Counted from the stretch's first letter, positions 7,682 through 15,461 are shown. The stretch is 20,546 nt of DNA from Negativicutes bacterium (GCA_026416215.1 JAOAFP010000013.1:1-20546); one strand, 5' to 3'. Made by a program: numbers and translations. Notes: generated by a model not told the origin, from the letters alone.

Positions 7682-8834
7682 GCGGAACTGGCTGGATTAC
7701 CTTTACGAACTGGTCCACCGCGATGAAAACAGCGCCTATTCCCGGTTTCTGCTGGCGGGGCTTTATGTCCTGTCTCTGGTGTACAGCGGGCTGGTGCGGG
7801 GCCGGCTTTTACTTTACCGGCTGGGTGTCCTGTGCCAGAACCGGCTGCCGGTCAGAGTGATCAGCATCGGCAATATCACCCTCGGCGGCACCGGCAAGAC
7901 GCCGACAGCCGGGCAGATTGCCCGTCTGCTGGCAGAATCGGGACGACGGGTGGCGATACTGAACCGGGGCTACATGGCTGGACATCGCGACGATATCGGC
8001 CTGGTTTCCGACGGGGCGAGGATTTATATGAATGCCTGGGAAGCCGGGGATGAAGCTTACCTTTTGGCCAAGAACCTGCCGGGGGTGGCGGTGGTGATCG
8101 GTCGGGAGCGCAGCCAGACCGGTCACTACGCCGTCGATTTTCTGGGTGCACAGGTGCTGATTCTCGACGACGGATACCAGCACTGGGCACTGTGGCGCGA
8201 TCTCGATATTTTATTGGTCGACTGCCTGACCGGGTTCGGCAACCAGCATGTTTTGCCGCGGGGCACCCTGCGCGAGCCGCTGGCCAACCTCGACCGGGCC
8301 GACTTATTCATCCTGACCAAGGTCGACCAGGTCGGGGAAGAACAAGTGCGGCAAATTGAAGCAGAGATACGGAAGTACAACCGGCGGGCACCGTTTGTTC
8401 ACTGCGCACACCGGCCGTGTGGGGTGGTGCCGGTAATCGACTGGCTGAAGTCGGCGTTTGTCGAGCAAGGCGACTGTGCCGTTCTTGCCGGCAGGAAGGT
8501 GTTGGCAGTGTCGGGGATTGGCAACCCACTGTCGTTTGAGCGGACTTTGCGCGGTCTGGCGGTGGAGGTGGTCCGGCATCTGCAATTTCCCGACCACTAC
8601 GCTTATTCGGGAGACGAGATCAGCGATATTGTGCTGGCGGCCCGGCAATGCCGAGCTGAGGCAATCGTAATTACCGAGAAGGATGCTGTGAAAATCCCCC
8701 CGGATCTTATGCGCCGGCAGTGGGACATGCCGGGCTACGTGCTGAAGATTGAGATCGATTTTGTCAGCGGGGCAGAATGCCTGCACCGCCAGATCGACCG
8801 CCTGTTTGCCGGCGGCGGGGGAGTAAAGGACTGA
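7674..8834 (+). CDS. lpxK: Tetraacyldisaccharide 4'-kinase
   Basis: LpxK phosphorylates the 4' position of the lipid A disaccharide 1-phosphate to give lipid IVA. It is a membrane-associated P-loop kinase. From GTG 7674 the protein has 386 residues, longer than E. coli LpxK (328). There is an N-terminal hydrophobic/amphipathic helix (about 24-50), then the diagnostic P-loop ITLGGTGKTPT (68-78), LNRGY (96-100), GDEAYLLAK (125-133) and DDGYQHW (165-171). ITEKDAVK near the C-terminus is also family-typical. The GTG overlaps the waaA stop by eight bases. A 77-base gap follows before kdsB, one of the few visible gaps in the window, so a processing or regulatory break there is possible. Confidence 0.95.
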   Translation: MNRRNWLDYLYELVHRDENSAYSRFLLAGLYVLSLVYSGLVRGRLLLYRLGVLCQNRLPVRVISIGNITLGGTGKTPTAGQIARLLAESGRRVAILNRGYMAGHRDDIGLVSDGARIYMNAWEAGDEAYLLAKNLPGVAVVIGRERSQTGHYAVDFLGAQVLILDDGYQHWALWRDLDILLVDCLTGFGNQHVLPRGTLREPLANLDRADLFILTKVDQVGEEQVRQIEAEIRKYNRRAPFVHCAHRPCGVVPVIDWLKSAFVEQGDCAVLAGRKVLAVSGIGNPLSFERTLRGLAVEVVRHLQFPDHYAYSGDEISDIVLAARQCRAEAIVITEKDAVKIPPDLMRRQWDMPGYVLKIEIDFVSGAECLHRQIDRLFAGGGGVKD

Positions 8835-8897
8835 CAGCGGCCAGTGCAGCGACAATTGCCGGCGGCCGGGAGAAAGCCGGCTACCAGAATTTACGCC

Positions 8898-8905
8898 GGG
8901 AGGGG
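8898..8905 (+). promoter_or_regulatory. Ribosome binding site deciding the kdsB start
   Basis: GGGAGGGG ends 6 bases before the GTG at 8912. It is one of the best Shine-Dalgarno sequences in the window and fixes the kdsB start at 8912, although the frame is open upstream into lpxK (to ATG 8777). Confidence 0.72.
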
Positions 8906-8911
8906 ACAGCT

Positions 8912-9649
8912 GTGGACAGAGTTTTGTGTGTAATTCCGGCCCGTTACGCATCCACCCGTCTGCCGGGGAAGCCGCTGATTAAAATTGCCGGTGTTTCCCT
9001 GATCGAGCGGGTGTGGCGGCAGGTCAGCCGGGCCCGGCGGCCGGACGCGGTTGTGGTGGCCACCGACCATCCGGAAATCGTCGCCGAGGTTGAGCGGTTT
9101 GGCGGCCGGGCAATGATGACCGATCCCCGCCACCCCTCGGGCAGCGACCGGCTGGCCGAGGTGGCCGGGCAGATGGAGCATTATGGTATAATATTGAACG
9201 TCCAGGGAGACGAACCGCTGATTTCGCCGGACAACATCGATCGGCTGGCGTCGGCGCTGGCCGGTGATCGGGCGGTGCCGATGGCTTCGCTGATGACGGT
9301 GATGCCCCAGGCCGAGTGGCTGGAACCGGCGGCGGTCAAAGTGGTGGTGGATGACCACGGGTATGCGCTGTACTTTTCCCGGTCGCTGATTCCATTTCCC
9401 CGCAATCCGGTCGCCGGTCTGCCGGTGTACAAGCACGTCGGCATTTACGCCTACCGGCGGGAATTTTTGCTGCAGTTTGCCGCCTGGCCGCCGGCCCGGC
9501 TGGAGGTGTGCGAGGGACTGGAACAGCTGCGGGCGCTGGCCCGGGGGGTCAAAATCAAAATGATCTATACTGACGAGGTCAGCGTAGGGGTGGATACCTG
9601 GCAGGATTTGCGAGTGGTGGAGGACATGCTGAGCAATGACAACCGTTAA
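8912..9649 (+). CDS. kdsB: 3-deoxy-manno-octulosonate cytidylyltransferase (CMP-Kdo synthetase)
   Basis: KdsB activates Kdo with CTP to CMP-Kdo, the donor used by WaaA. The 245-residue length matches E. coli (248). Motifs are the nucleotide-binding PARYASTRLPGKPL (9-22), ATDHPEI (50-56), SGSDRLAE (76-83), NVQGDEPL (96-103), the KHVGIYAYR segment (174-182) and GVDTWQDL near the end (226-233). GTG 8912 is chosen because of the strong ribosome binding site and because PARYAST then falls at the usual distance from the N-terminus; upstream in-frame sequence is non-homologous and overlaps lpxK. The last 14 bases overlap kdsA. A TATAAT-like string at 9187-9192 encodes part of the conserved GIILNVQGDEP region and is probably not a promoter. 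Confidence 0.96.
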   Translation: MDRVLCVIPARYASTRLPGKPLIKIAGVSLIERVWRQVSRARRPDAVVVATDHPEIVAEVERFGGRAMMTDPRHPSGSDRLAEVAGQMEHYGIILNVQGDEPLISPDNIDRLASALAGDRAVPMASLMTVMPQAEWLEPAAVKVVVDDHGYALYFSRSLIPFPRNPVAGLPVYKHVGIYAYRREFLLQFAAWPPARLEVCEGLEQLRALARGVKIKMIYTDEVSVGVDTWQDLRVVEDMLSNDNR

Positions 9650-10457
9650 TGTGGATGGAATCCAGTTTGGCGGCGACCGGCTGGTGCTGATTGCCGGTCC
9701 CTGCGTGCTGGAAAACTGGCCGCGCAGCCTGGCGATCGCCCGGGCCCTGAAGGATTTGACCGCCAAAATGGGACTGCCGTTTGTGTTCAAAGCTTCGTTC
9801 GACAAGGCCAACCGGTCGGCCGTCACGTCGTTTCGCGGTCCGGGGCTGGAGGAGGGGCTGCGGATGCTGGCGGCGATCAAAAATGAAATCGGTGTGCCGG
9901 TGCTGAGCGACGTTCATTGCGTCGCCCAGGTTGAGGAGGCGGCCGAGGTGCTTGATATAATACAGATTCCGGCGTTTTTGTGCCGTCAGACCGATCTGCT
10001 GATCGAGGCGGCCCTGACCCAGCGGGCGGTGAATATCAAAAAGGGACAGTTTTTATCGCCTTACGATCTGCAAAACGTGGTCAACAAACTGACCAGTGTC
10101 GGCAACAACCGGGTGCTTTTGACCGAACGGGGCACAACTTTCGGCTACAATAACCTGGTGGTGGACATGCGTTCGCTGGCCATAATGCGCGGGCTGGGGT
10201 TTCCGGTGATTTTTGACGCCACCCACAGTGTGCAGCTCCCTGGCGGCGGCGGGACGGTATCGTCCGGTCAGCGGCAGTTTATCGCCCCGCTGGCCCGGGC
10301 GGCGGTCGCAGTGGGGGTGGACGGCCTGTTTCTCGAGGTGCACGACGATCCTGATCAGGCTCTGTCTGACGGCCCCAATATGCTGCCGCTGGATCAGTTG
10401 CCGGAACTGCTTACCAGGGTGGCGGCCATTGACCGGCTGAGCGGACGAAGGGAATGA
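9636..10457 (+). CDS. kdsA: 3-deoxy-8-phosphooctulonate synthase (Kdo8P synthase), metal-dependent type
   Basis: KdsA condenses phosphoenolpyruvate and arabinose 5-phosphate to Kdo 8-phosphate (cytoplasmic TIM barrel). The protein has 273 residues with LIAGPCVLE (18-26), FKASFDKANR (51-60), SDVHC (91-95), IQIPAFLCRQTDLL (109-122), NIKKGQFLSP (133-142) and FDATHSVQLPGG (193-204). C23, H197, E234 and D245 lie exactly 12 residues after the four metal ligands of the Aquifex aeolicus enzyme (C11, H185, E222, D233). E. coli has Asn in place of that Cys, so this looks like a metal-dependent KdsA. It starts at ATG 9636 inside the end of kdsB. kdsD follows after 9 bases and supplies its substrate arabinose 5-phosphate. 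Confidence 0.97.
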   Translation: MTTVNVDGIQFGGDRLVLIAGPCVLENWPRSLAIARALKDLTAKMGLPFVFKASFDKANRSAVTSFRGPGLEEGLRMLAAIKNEIGVPVLSDVHCVAQVEEAAEVLDIIQIPAFLCRQTDLLIEAALTQRAVNIKKGQFLSPYDLQNVVNKLTSVGNNRVLLTERGTTFGYNNLVVDMRSLAIMRGLGFPVIFDATHSVQLPGGGGTVSSGQRQFIAPLARAAVAVGVDGLFLEVHDDPDQALSDGPNMLPLDQLPELLTRVAAIDRLSGRRE

Positions 10458-10466
10458 ACGGCTGAC

Positions 10467-11441
10467 GTGGACAGGGATGAACTGTTGTCGGTAGCCAGGC
10501 GTTGCCTGACAATTGAGGCCGAGGCGGTGGCCGGGCTGGCCCGCAGCCTTGACGACAGCTTCTGCCGGGCGGTGCAGATGGTGGCCGGCTGTGCCGGGAA
10601 GGTGGTGGTTACCGGGATCGGCAAGGCCGGACACGTCGCCCGCAAAGTGGCTGCCACCCTTTCCAGCACCGGCACCCCGGCAATCTACCTGCATCCGGTG
10701 GAGGGGCTGCACGGTGACAGCGGCGTGATCGCCCGGGGAGACGTGGTGCTGGCCATATCCAACAGCGGGGAAACTGAGGTGCTTGGCCTGTTGCCGCATA
10801 TAAAGCGGTGCGCGGTCCGGCTGGTGGCGATGACCGGCCGTGCCCAGTCCAGTCTGGCCCGCAATGCCGATGTCGTACTGCTTGCGACTGTTGAACGGGA
10901 GGCTTGCCCGCTGGGACTGGCGCCAACCGCCAGCACCACGGCAATGCTGGCCATGGGCGATGCCCTGGCGGTGGCGGTACTGGCCGAACGTGGGTTTACC
11001 GCCGAACAGTTTGCCGTCCTCCATCCGGCTGGTGCGCTGGGTAAAAAACTGCTGCTGACGGTGGCCGATGTAATGCGAAGTGGTGAGGCCAGCCCAGTGG
11101 TGGGTTGTCATTGCACTGTTCAGCAGGCCCTGTTCGAAATAACCGCCAAAGGGGCGGGAGCGGTGATGGTAACCGGTGATGACGGACGCCTGCTCGGTCT
11201 TATAACGGATGGCGATATCCGCCGGGCCCTCAGGCAGGGACGGGATTTTCTCGACCGGGAAGTGACGGCGATTATGACCAGGACTCCGAAAGTTGTTGCA
11301 CCGGCCTGCCTGGCGGCCGAGGCCTTGCAGATAATGGAAAGCAACCAACCGACGCCGATCACCGTGCTGCCGGTGGTCGAACAGGGCCGGGCGGTGGGGT
11401 TGGTGCACATCACAGATCTGGCCCGGCAGGGCGTGGTATGA
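10467..11441 (+). CDS. kdsD: Arabinose-5-phosphate isomerase (SIS + two CBS domains)
   Basis: KdsD/KpsF interconverts ribulose 5-phosphate and arabinose 5-phosphate, feeding KdsA. The 324-residue protein has the usual layout. An SIS domain (about 40-175) carries VVTGIGKAGHVARKVAATL (47-65), LHGDSGVI (81-88), ISNSGETEV (97-105) and LAPTASTT (151-158), with H187 in VLHPAGALGKKL. Two CBS domains follow (about 200-258, ending GLITDGDIRRAL, and 266-322, ending GLVHITDLAR). Length matches E. coli KdsD (328). It starts at GTG 10467 with AAGGGA at 10448-10453 rather far upstream. It ends in an ATGA overlap with the acyltransferase gene, where many relatives would have kdsC. Confidence 0.95.
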   Translation: MDRDELLSVARRCLTIEAEAVAGLARSLDDSFCRAVQMVAGCAGKVVVTGIGKAGHVARKVAATLSSTGTPAIYLHPVEGLHGDSGVIARGDVVLAISNSGETEVLGLLPHIKRCAVRLVAMTGRAQSSLARNADVVLLATVEREACPLGLAPTASTTAMLAMGDALAVAVLAERGFTAEQFAVLHPAGALGKKLLLTVADVMRSGEASPVVGCHCTVQQALFEITAKGAGAVMVTGDDGRLLGLITDGDIRRALRQGRDFLDREVTAIMTRTPKVVAPACLAAEALQIMESNQPTPITVLPVVEQGRAVGLVHITDLARQGVV

Positions 11442-12322
11442 ACTGGTGGCGTGCGGGGCTGGAGGCGGCAGAGTGGCTGGTTGGCCGGCTGCCGTATCGG
11501 TGGCTGCAGGCGCTGGGGGGACTGCTGGGAGGAGTTTATTTTTTGCTGGCCGTCAGACAGCGGCGGCGGGCATACCGTCAGATTGTCGAGCACCTGGAGG
11601 TGGACGGCCGGACGGGGAGGCAGATGACCGCCGCCATGTGCCGGCATATAGGCAAAATGCTGCTGGAGATCCTTTACATTCCCCGGCTGGTGGCCGGCGA
11701 CCACCGGCGGCTGATCAAAATCAGCGGCGAGGATAATCTCCGGGCGGCACTGGCCAAAGGGCAGGGAGCGATCCTTCTCAGCGCCCATCTGGGGAACTGG
11801 GAATGGCTGGGGGCCGGGTTGGCCCTGCGCGGCTGGCCGGTGGCTACTTTGGTCAGAAGTCAGGGCAACCGGCTGGCCGACGATATTCTTCACCGTTACC
11901 GGACAATGGCCGGAATGGTTTGCCACAGCACCGGCGGCAACGAAATGGTGGCGGTGGCCAGGGCGCTGAAAAGGGGCATGGCGGTGGGATTCATTGCTGA
12001 CAAGGACGCCGGGGTCAGGGGGGTCTGGACCGACTTTTTTCGGAGAAAGGCGTCAACCCCGGTGGGGGCGGTGTTTTTTGCCCGCAGGTTTGGCGTTGAC
12101 ATTCTGCCGGTTTTTATCTACCGGCGCGAGGGGGGCCACGAGATAATTATCCAGCCGCCGCTCAGGTTGCGGGGCGGGAATGACCGGGGGGCTGATCTGA
12201 CCGGGGATGTGCAGCTGACCTCGGATGCCATAGAGCAGGCCATCCGCCGCCAGCCGACCGACTGGCTGTGGTTGCAAAAGCGCTGGAATACGGTTTACAA
12301 TGAGCATAAGCCGGAGCATTAG
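11438..12322 (+). CDS. LpxL/HtrB-type lipid A late acyltransferase (second copy)
   Basis: A 294-residue LPLAT-family acyltransferase, expected at the inner membrane to add a secondary acyl chain to Kdo-lipid A. It has a hydrophobic N-terminal segment (about 24-39) and the catalytic HLGNWE motif (H117, E122) following AILLSA. GFIADKDAG (184-192), STPVGAVFFARRFGVDILPVFI (about 206-227) and the terminal WLWLQKRW (276-283) are also present. It is complete, about 294 residues against 306 in E. coli LpxL. It is a divergent paralogue of the truncated acyltransferase at 2-427, so this organism likely adds at least two secondary acyl chains with dedicated enzymes. It starts in an ATGA overlap with kdsD and overlaps lptC by 23 bases. 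LpxL versus LpxM versus other position-specificity is not readable. Confidence 0.9.
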   Translation: MNWWRAGLEAAEWLVGRLPYRWLQALGGLLGGVYFLLAVRQRRRAYRQIVEHLEVDGRTGRQMTAAMCRHIGKMLLEILYIPRLVAGDHRRLIKISGEDNLRAALAKGQGAILLSAHLGNWEWLGAGLALRGWPVATLVRSQGNRLADDILHRYRTMAGMVCHSTGGNEMVAVARALKRGMAVGFIADKDAGVRGVWTDFFRRKASTPVGAVFFARRFGVDILPVFIYRREGGHEIIIQPPLRLRGGNDRGADLTGDVQLTSDAIEQAIRRQPTDWLWLQKRWNTVYNEHKPEH

Positions 12323-12845
12323 GAAATATCTGGCCGGGCTGCTGGTGGTGGCGGCGGTCGGCTCGGTTGTCTGGTATGTTATCCGGCCGGTGCCGCCGCC
12401 GCTGCCGGGACCGGGGACCCGGAAGACTGGTGACATCAGCATGACTGGCAATGAGCTGCGGGGGGAGCGGGACGGCAAAATGGTCTGGCAGTTGCGGGCC
12501 GATACCGTTGAGGTCGATCAGGATACCCAGGACAGCCGGCTGACCACCATTGCCGGGGAGATCTTCCGCGACGACGGCAGCGTGATTCACGTTGTGGCCG
12601 ACCGGGGGCTGGTGGATGCCAGGCGTAATTTTCTGTTGAGCGGCAATATTGTCGCCCATTCTGATGACGGCATGCGGCTGAGCTGCCGGGAGATGGGCAT
12701 GCGCACGGCTGAAAACCGGGTCTGGGCCCGGGATGGGGTGGAATTCTCGAAGCCGGGATTTAGTCTTAAATGTGACCTGATAACTTCCGATGCCCAGCTG
12801 ATCAACCTGCGGGCAGAGGGTAACGTGACGGCGATCAGGCAGTAG
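12300..12845 (+). CDS. lptC: LPS export protein LptC (periplasmic, inner-membrane anchored)
   Basis: LptC links the LptB2FG transporter to the periplasmic LptA bridge. The 181-residue protein is typical in size (E. coli 191). One N-terminal membrane anchor (about 11-28, LAGLLVVAAVGSVVWYVI) is followed by a proline-rich linker (30-39). A beta-jellyroll LptC domain (about 45-180) follows, with repeating turns such as VVADRGLVDARRNFLLSGNI (99-117) and AQLINLRAEGNV (165-176). C129 and C158 occupy equivalent places in successive beta repeats, as in the LptA below. The ATG at 12300 lies inside the end of the acyltransferase gene, and no clear ribosome binding site is seen, suggesting translational coupling. 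Identity rests on the domain pattern and on the lptA-lptB-lptF neighbours. Confidence 0.88.
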   Translation: MSISRSIRKYLAGLLVVAAVGSVVWYVIRPVPPPLPGPGTRKTGDISMTGNELRGERDGKMVWQLRADTVEVDQDTQDSRLTTIAGEIFRDDGSVIHVVADRGLVDARRNFLLSGNIVAHSDDGMRLSCREMGMRTAENRVWARDGVEFSKPGFSLKCDLITSDAQLINLRAEGNVTAIRQ

Positions 12846-12861
12846 GGGCGGAAAGGAACTG

Positions 12862-13638
12862 ATGGGCAGAAGGATTGTAGCCGGGCTGCTGGTCATAGTA
12901 TGGTGGCTGACCGCCGGGACGGTTATGGGGCTGACGGCCGGGGAGCAGGACAGCCCGCCGCTGAAGATCACGGCTGAGGTCATCGATTACAACAGCAAAA
13001 CCGGTGAAGTGGCAGCCACCGGCAGGGTGCGGTTCAGCCAGGGGGATGACTGGCTGGACTGTGAACAGGCGGTATACAACAATAACAAAGGCGACGGGGT
13101 GCTTACCGGTGGGGTTCGGGGCCTTTACCGGGGGATTGGGCTGCAGGCTGACCGGGTGGAGCTGCAGGGCAGGAATTTTATCCGCTGCCACGGTAATCCG
13201 GTGGTTGTAACCTCGGCCAGCCGGCGGTTCAGCGGTCGTCAGATCGACTACGACGACCGGCAGAAATATGTTGAGTCCCCGCTGCCGGCGATCGTCGAAG
13301 TGGATGACGCCAGTCTATCGGGGGATCGGATGCGCGGCTGGCTAAAGGAAAATCACCTGATTGTCAGCGGCAATGTTCACGCCCGCAGTGCCAGCCGGCA
13401 GGCTGATCTGTGGTGCGGGCAGGCTGAGTATTTCGGTCTGCCGGAGGATGAGACGGGAAGGGTTGTCCGTCAGCCGGGGCAGCAGCCCAAGCTGGTGCTG
13501 ACGATTGATCCGCACGGGCAGCAGGCCGGCAATCAGCTGGCCGGCACGGTTATAACCGTGTATCTGGATGACCAGGCCACTGAGGTCGATGGTCAGGCTC
13601 GGGTTACAGTCGCCCGGGATGATGGCGGTGAGCGGTGA
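12862..13638 (+). CDS. lptA: LPS transport periplasmic bridge protein LptA (OstA-like)
   Basis: LptA polymerises or bridges between LptC and LptD to carry LPS through the periplasm. The 258-residue protein starts with a signal peptide (MGRRIVAGLLVIVWWLTAGT, cleavage likely near 22-27). OstA-type beta repeats follow: residues 34-86 contain the usual opening LKITAEVIDYNSKTGEVAATG, then about 95-175, and a final stretch 180-250. It is longer than E. coli LptA (185), so it may have more jellyroll turns. Cysteines C67, C109 and C185 fall in repeat positions that are usually Ala or other small residues. AAAGG at 12852-12856 precedes the ATG. The end overlaps lptB as GTGA. Confidence 0.9.
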   Translation: MGRRIVAGLLVIVWWLTAGTVMGLTAGEQDSPPLKITAEVIDYNSKTGEVAATGRVRFSQGDDWLDCEQAVYNNNKGDGVLTGGVRGLYRGIGLQADRVELQGRNFIRCHGNPVVVTSASRRFSGRQIDYDDRQKYVESPLPAIVEVDDASLSGDRMRGWLKENHLIVSGNVHARSASRQADLWCGQAEYFGLPEDETGRVVRQPGQQPKLVLTIDPHGQQAGNQLAGTVITVYLDDQATEVDGQARVTVARDDGGER

Positions 13639-14363
13639 TACAGCATTCGATCAGGGCCGAACGCTTGGTGAAGGTTTACAAAAAACGCCGGGTGGTGGAT
13701 GAGGTGTCACTGGAGGCGACCAGCGGCGAAATAGTTGGGCTGCTGGGGGCAAACGGCGCCGGTAAGACCACCACTTTCTACATGATCACCGGTTTGGTCC
13801 GGCCTGACTCCGGACAGATTTTCATCGATGGCGAGAACGTCACCGGTCTGCCCCTGCACCGGCGCTCGCGGTACGGGTTGAGTTATCTGCCGCAGGAACC
13901 ATCGATATTCCGGAAGATGTCGGTGGAGGACAATATTATGTCGATCCTCCAGCTGGTGCCGTTGACCGATGAACAGCGACGGGAAAGGCTGGAACAGCTG
14001 CTGGGCGAGTTCAGGATTCAGCACGTCCGGCACCTGTCCGGGTCGCAGCTGTCAGGAGGGGAAAGGCGGCGGGTGGAGATTGCCCGTTCGCTGGTAACCA
14101 GGCCCAAGTTCATCTTGCTTGATGAACCGTTTGCCGGGATTGACCCGATTTCAGTGGCCGACATCCAGGATATGATCCGCTACCTGAGCCGGCAAGGGGT
14201 CGGGATCATCATAACCGATCACAACGTCCGTGAAATTCTGTCGATAGTCGACCGGGCATACATTATCAACGAGGGCCGTCTGCTGCTGTCCGGCGTTCCG
14301 GAGGTGGTAGCTGCCGATCCGCTGGCCAGGAAGTATTTTCTGGGGGACAATTTCAGCATATGA
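13635..14363 (+). CDS. lptB: LPS export ABC transporter ATP-binding protein
   Basis: LptB is the ATPase pair that powers LPS extraction by LptF/G. It has 242 residues (E. coli 241) with Walker A GANGAGKT (38-45), Q-loop Q87 in LPQEPSIF, signature LSGGE in SQLSGGERRRVEIAR (137-151), Walker B ILLDEPFAGIDP (160-171) and the switch histidine H196 in ITDHNV. EPSIFRKMSVEDNIM (88-102) is the groove region that in E. coli LptB contacts the permease coupling helices. It starts with the GTG of a GTGA overlap with lptA. The following permease starts 9 bases downstream, consistent with an assembled LptB2-permease complex. Confidence 0.97.
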   Translation: MIQHSIRAERLVKVYKKRRVVDEVSLEATSGEIVGLLGANGAGKTTTFYMITGLVRPDSGQIFIDGENVTGLPLHRRSRYGLSYLPQEPSIFRKMSVEDNIMSILQLVPLTDEQRRERLEQLLGEFRIQHVRHLSGSQLSGGERRRVEIARSLVTRPKFILLDEPFAGIDPISVADIQDMIRYLSRQGVGIIITDHNVREILSIVDRAYIINEGRLLLSGVPEVVAADPLARKYFLGDNFSI

Positions 14364-14372
14364 CTCAACCAC

Positions 14373-15461
14373 ATGTTGATCATTGACCGTTACATAGTAA
14401 AGGAGACGCTGGGCCCGCTGCTGTTCGGGGTGGCGGCGTTTGCCAGCGTGTTCATCGGTTCGAGCACCCTGTTCCGTATCGCCCAGATCATCGCCAAAAA
14501 CGGGCCGCAGTTTTCCTCGGTGGCCAAGCTGTTTATGTACAGCCTGCCGCCGATTGTGGTGCTGACCTTTCCGATGGCCATGTTGCTGGCATCGCTGTTG
14601 GTGTTCGGGCGGCTGTCTTCCACCAGTGAAATCACGGCGATGCGAAATGGCGGGCTGAGTTTTTTGCGGCTGGCCATGCCGGTGTTTGTCATCGCCTTTG
14701 CCATCAGTGTCTTCTCGGTCTGGTTCACCGAGGCGATGGTGCCGGCGGCCAATGCCGGCTACAACCGCATCGTCCGGGAAGAGATTCAGCACAATAACAC
14801 CCCCCGTCTGCAGAGGCATATCGTGGTAAAGACGGTAGACGGCGACGACATTACCCGGCTTACCTACGCCCGGCTGCTGAATCCGGAGACCAGGCGGCTG
14901 GAGGATCTTACCATCCAGGAGTTTGCCAACAACGTCCTGCAGCGGGTGGTGAGTGCCGAATCGGCGGTCTGGCATAAGGACAAATGGATTATGTACAACG
15001 GGCTGATTCGCGACCTGACGGCCGGCGGCAACACGGCCCAGGTAATGACCTTTCAGCAGCAGATAATGCCGCTGGCTGAGACGCCGGAGCACGTGGCCCT
15101 GGAACAGAAGGAAAACAACGAGATGACCATAACTGAACTGAAGCAGCGTATCACAATCCTGCGCGGGCAATACGCCCCGGTCAGCGAACTGGAGGTCGAG
15201 CTGTACCAGCGGGTGGCGGTGCCGATGGCCAGTCTGGTTTTTGCGATGATCGGGGCACCGCTGGGACTGCAGCCCAATCGTTCAAGTTCGTCGATCGGGC
15301 TGGGGTTGAGTATAGTGATCATACTGGTTTACTATGCGATAATGATGTTCACCACTGCCCTGGGGCAGGGTGGAACCATACCGCCGCTGCTGGCAGCCTT
15401 TACCCCCGATTTGGTGGGCATGGCGGCCGGCTGCTGGCTGATATGGCGGAATAACCGGTAG
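14373..15461 (+). CDS. LptF/LptG-family LPS export permease
   Basis: A 362-residue six-helix permease of the YjgP/YjgQ family, the membrane part of the LptB2FG transporter. Helices lie at about 12-35, 58-78, 98-120, 281-298, 306-328 and 337-357, with a periplasmic beta-jellyroll domain between helices 3 and 4 (about 125-265). FGRLSSTSEITAMRNGG (78-94) matches the cytoplasmic coupling helix that docks on LptB; E86 corresponds to its conserved glutamate. The family cannot be split safely into LptF or LptG by eye, so I give no symbol. No second permease gene lies beside it, unlike the lptF-lptG pair of Proteobacteria. No convincing ribosome binding site precedes the ATG at 14373. Confidence 0.93.
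   Translation: MLIIDRYIVKETLGPLLFGVAAFASVFIGSSTLFRIAQIIAKNGPQFSSVAKLFMYSLPPIVVLTFPMAMLLASLLVFGRLSSTSEITAMRNGGLSFLRLAMPVFVIAFAISVFSVWFTEAMVPAANAGYNRIVREEIQHNNTPRLQRHIVVKTVDGDDITRLTYARLLNPETRRLEDLTIQEFANNVLQRVVSAESAVWHKDKWIMYNGLIRDLTAGGNTAQVMTFQQQIMPLAETPEHVALEQKENNEMTITELKQRITILRGQYAPVSELEVELYQRVAVPMASLVFAMIGAPLGLQPNRSSSSIGLGLSIVIILVYYAIMMFTTALGQGGTIPPLLAAFTPDLVGMAAGCWLIWRNNR

Noticed and set aside
8858..8881. GCCGGC inverted pair with a 12-base loop in the lpxK-kdsB gap, considered as a terminator or riboswitch stem.
   Set aside because: The stem is only 6 bp, GCCGGC is self-complementary and very common in this DNA, and no T run follows. No convincing promoter pair was found in the gap either.
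8777..8911. Upstream in-frame extension of kdsB overlapping lpxK.
   Set aside because: The extension lacks CMP-Kdo synthetase similarity, while GTG 8912 has a strong ribosome binding site and gives the normal length.
9185..9192. TGGTATAAT, a perfect -10 (TATAAT) with an extended TG motif, inside kdsB.
   Set aside because: It encodes the conserved GII of the KdsB core, has no -35 match at 16-18 bases upstream and is about 440 bases from the next gene start. AT-rich Ile codons explain it.
9931..9961. TTGAGG (9931-9936) and TGATATAAT (9953-9961) inside kdsA, resembling a promoter.
   Set aside because: The spacer is 19 bases, the -35 is weak, the site lies 500 bases before kdsD and the bases encode the conserved LDIIQIP motif of KdsA.
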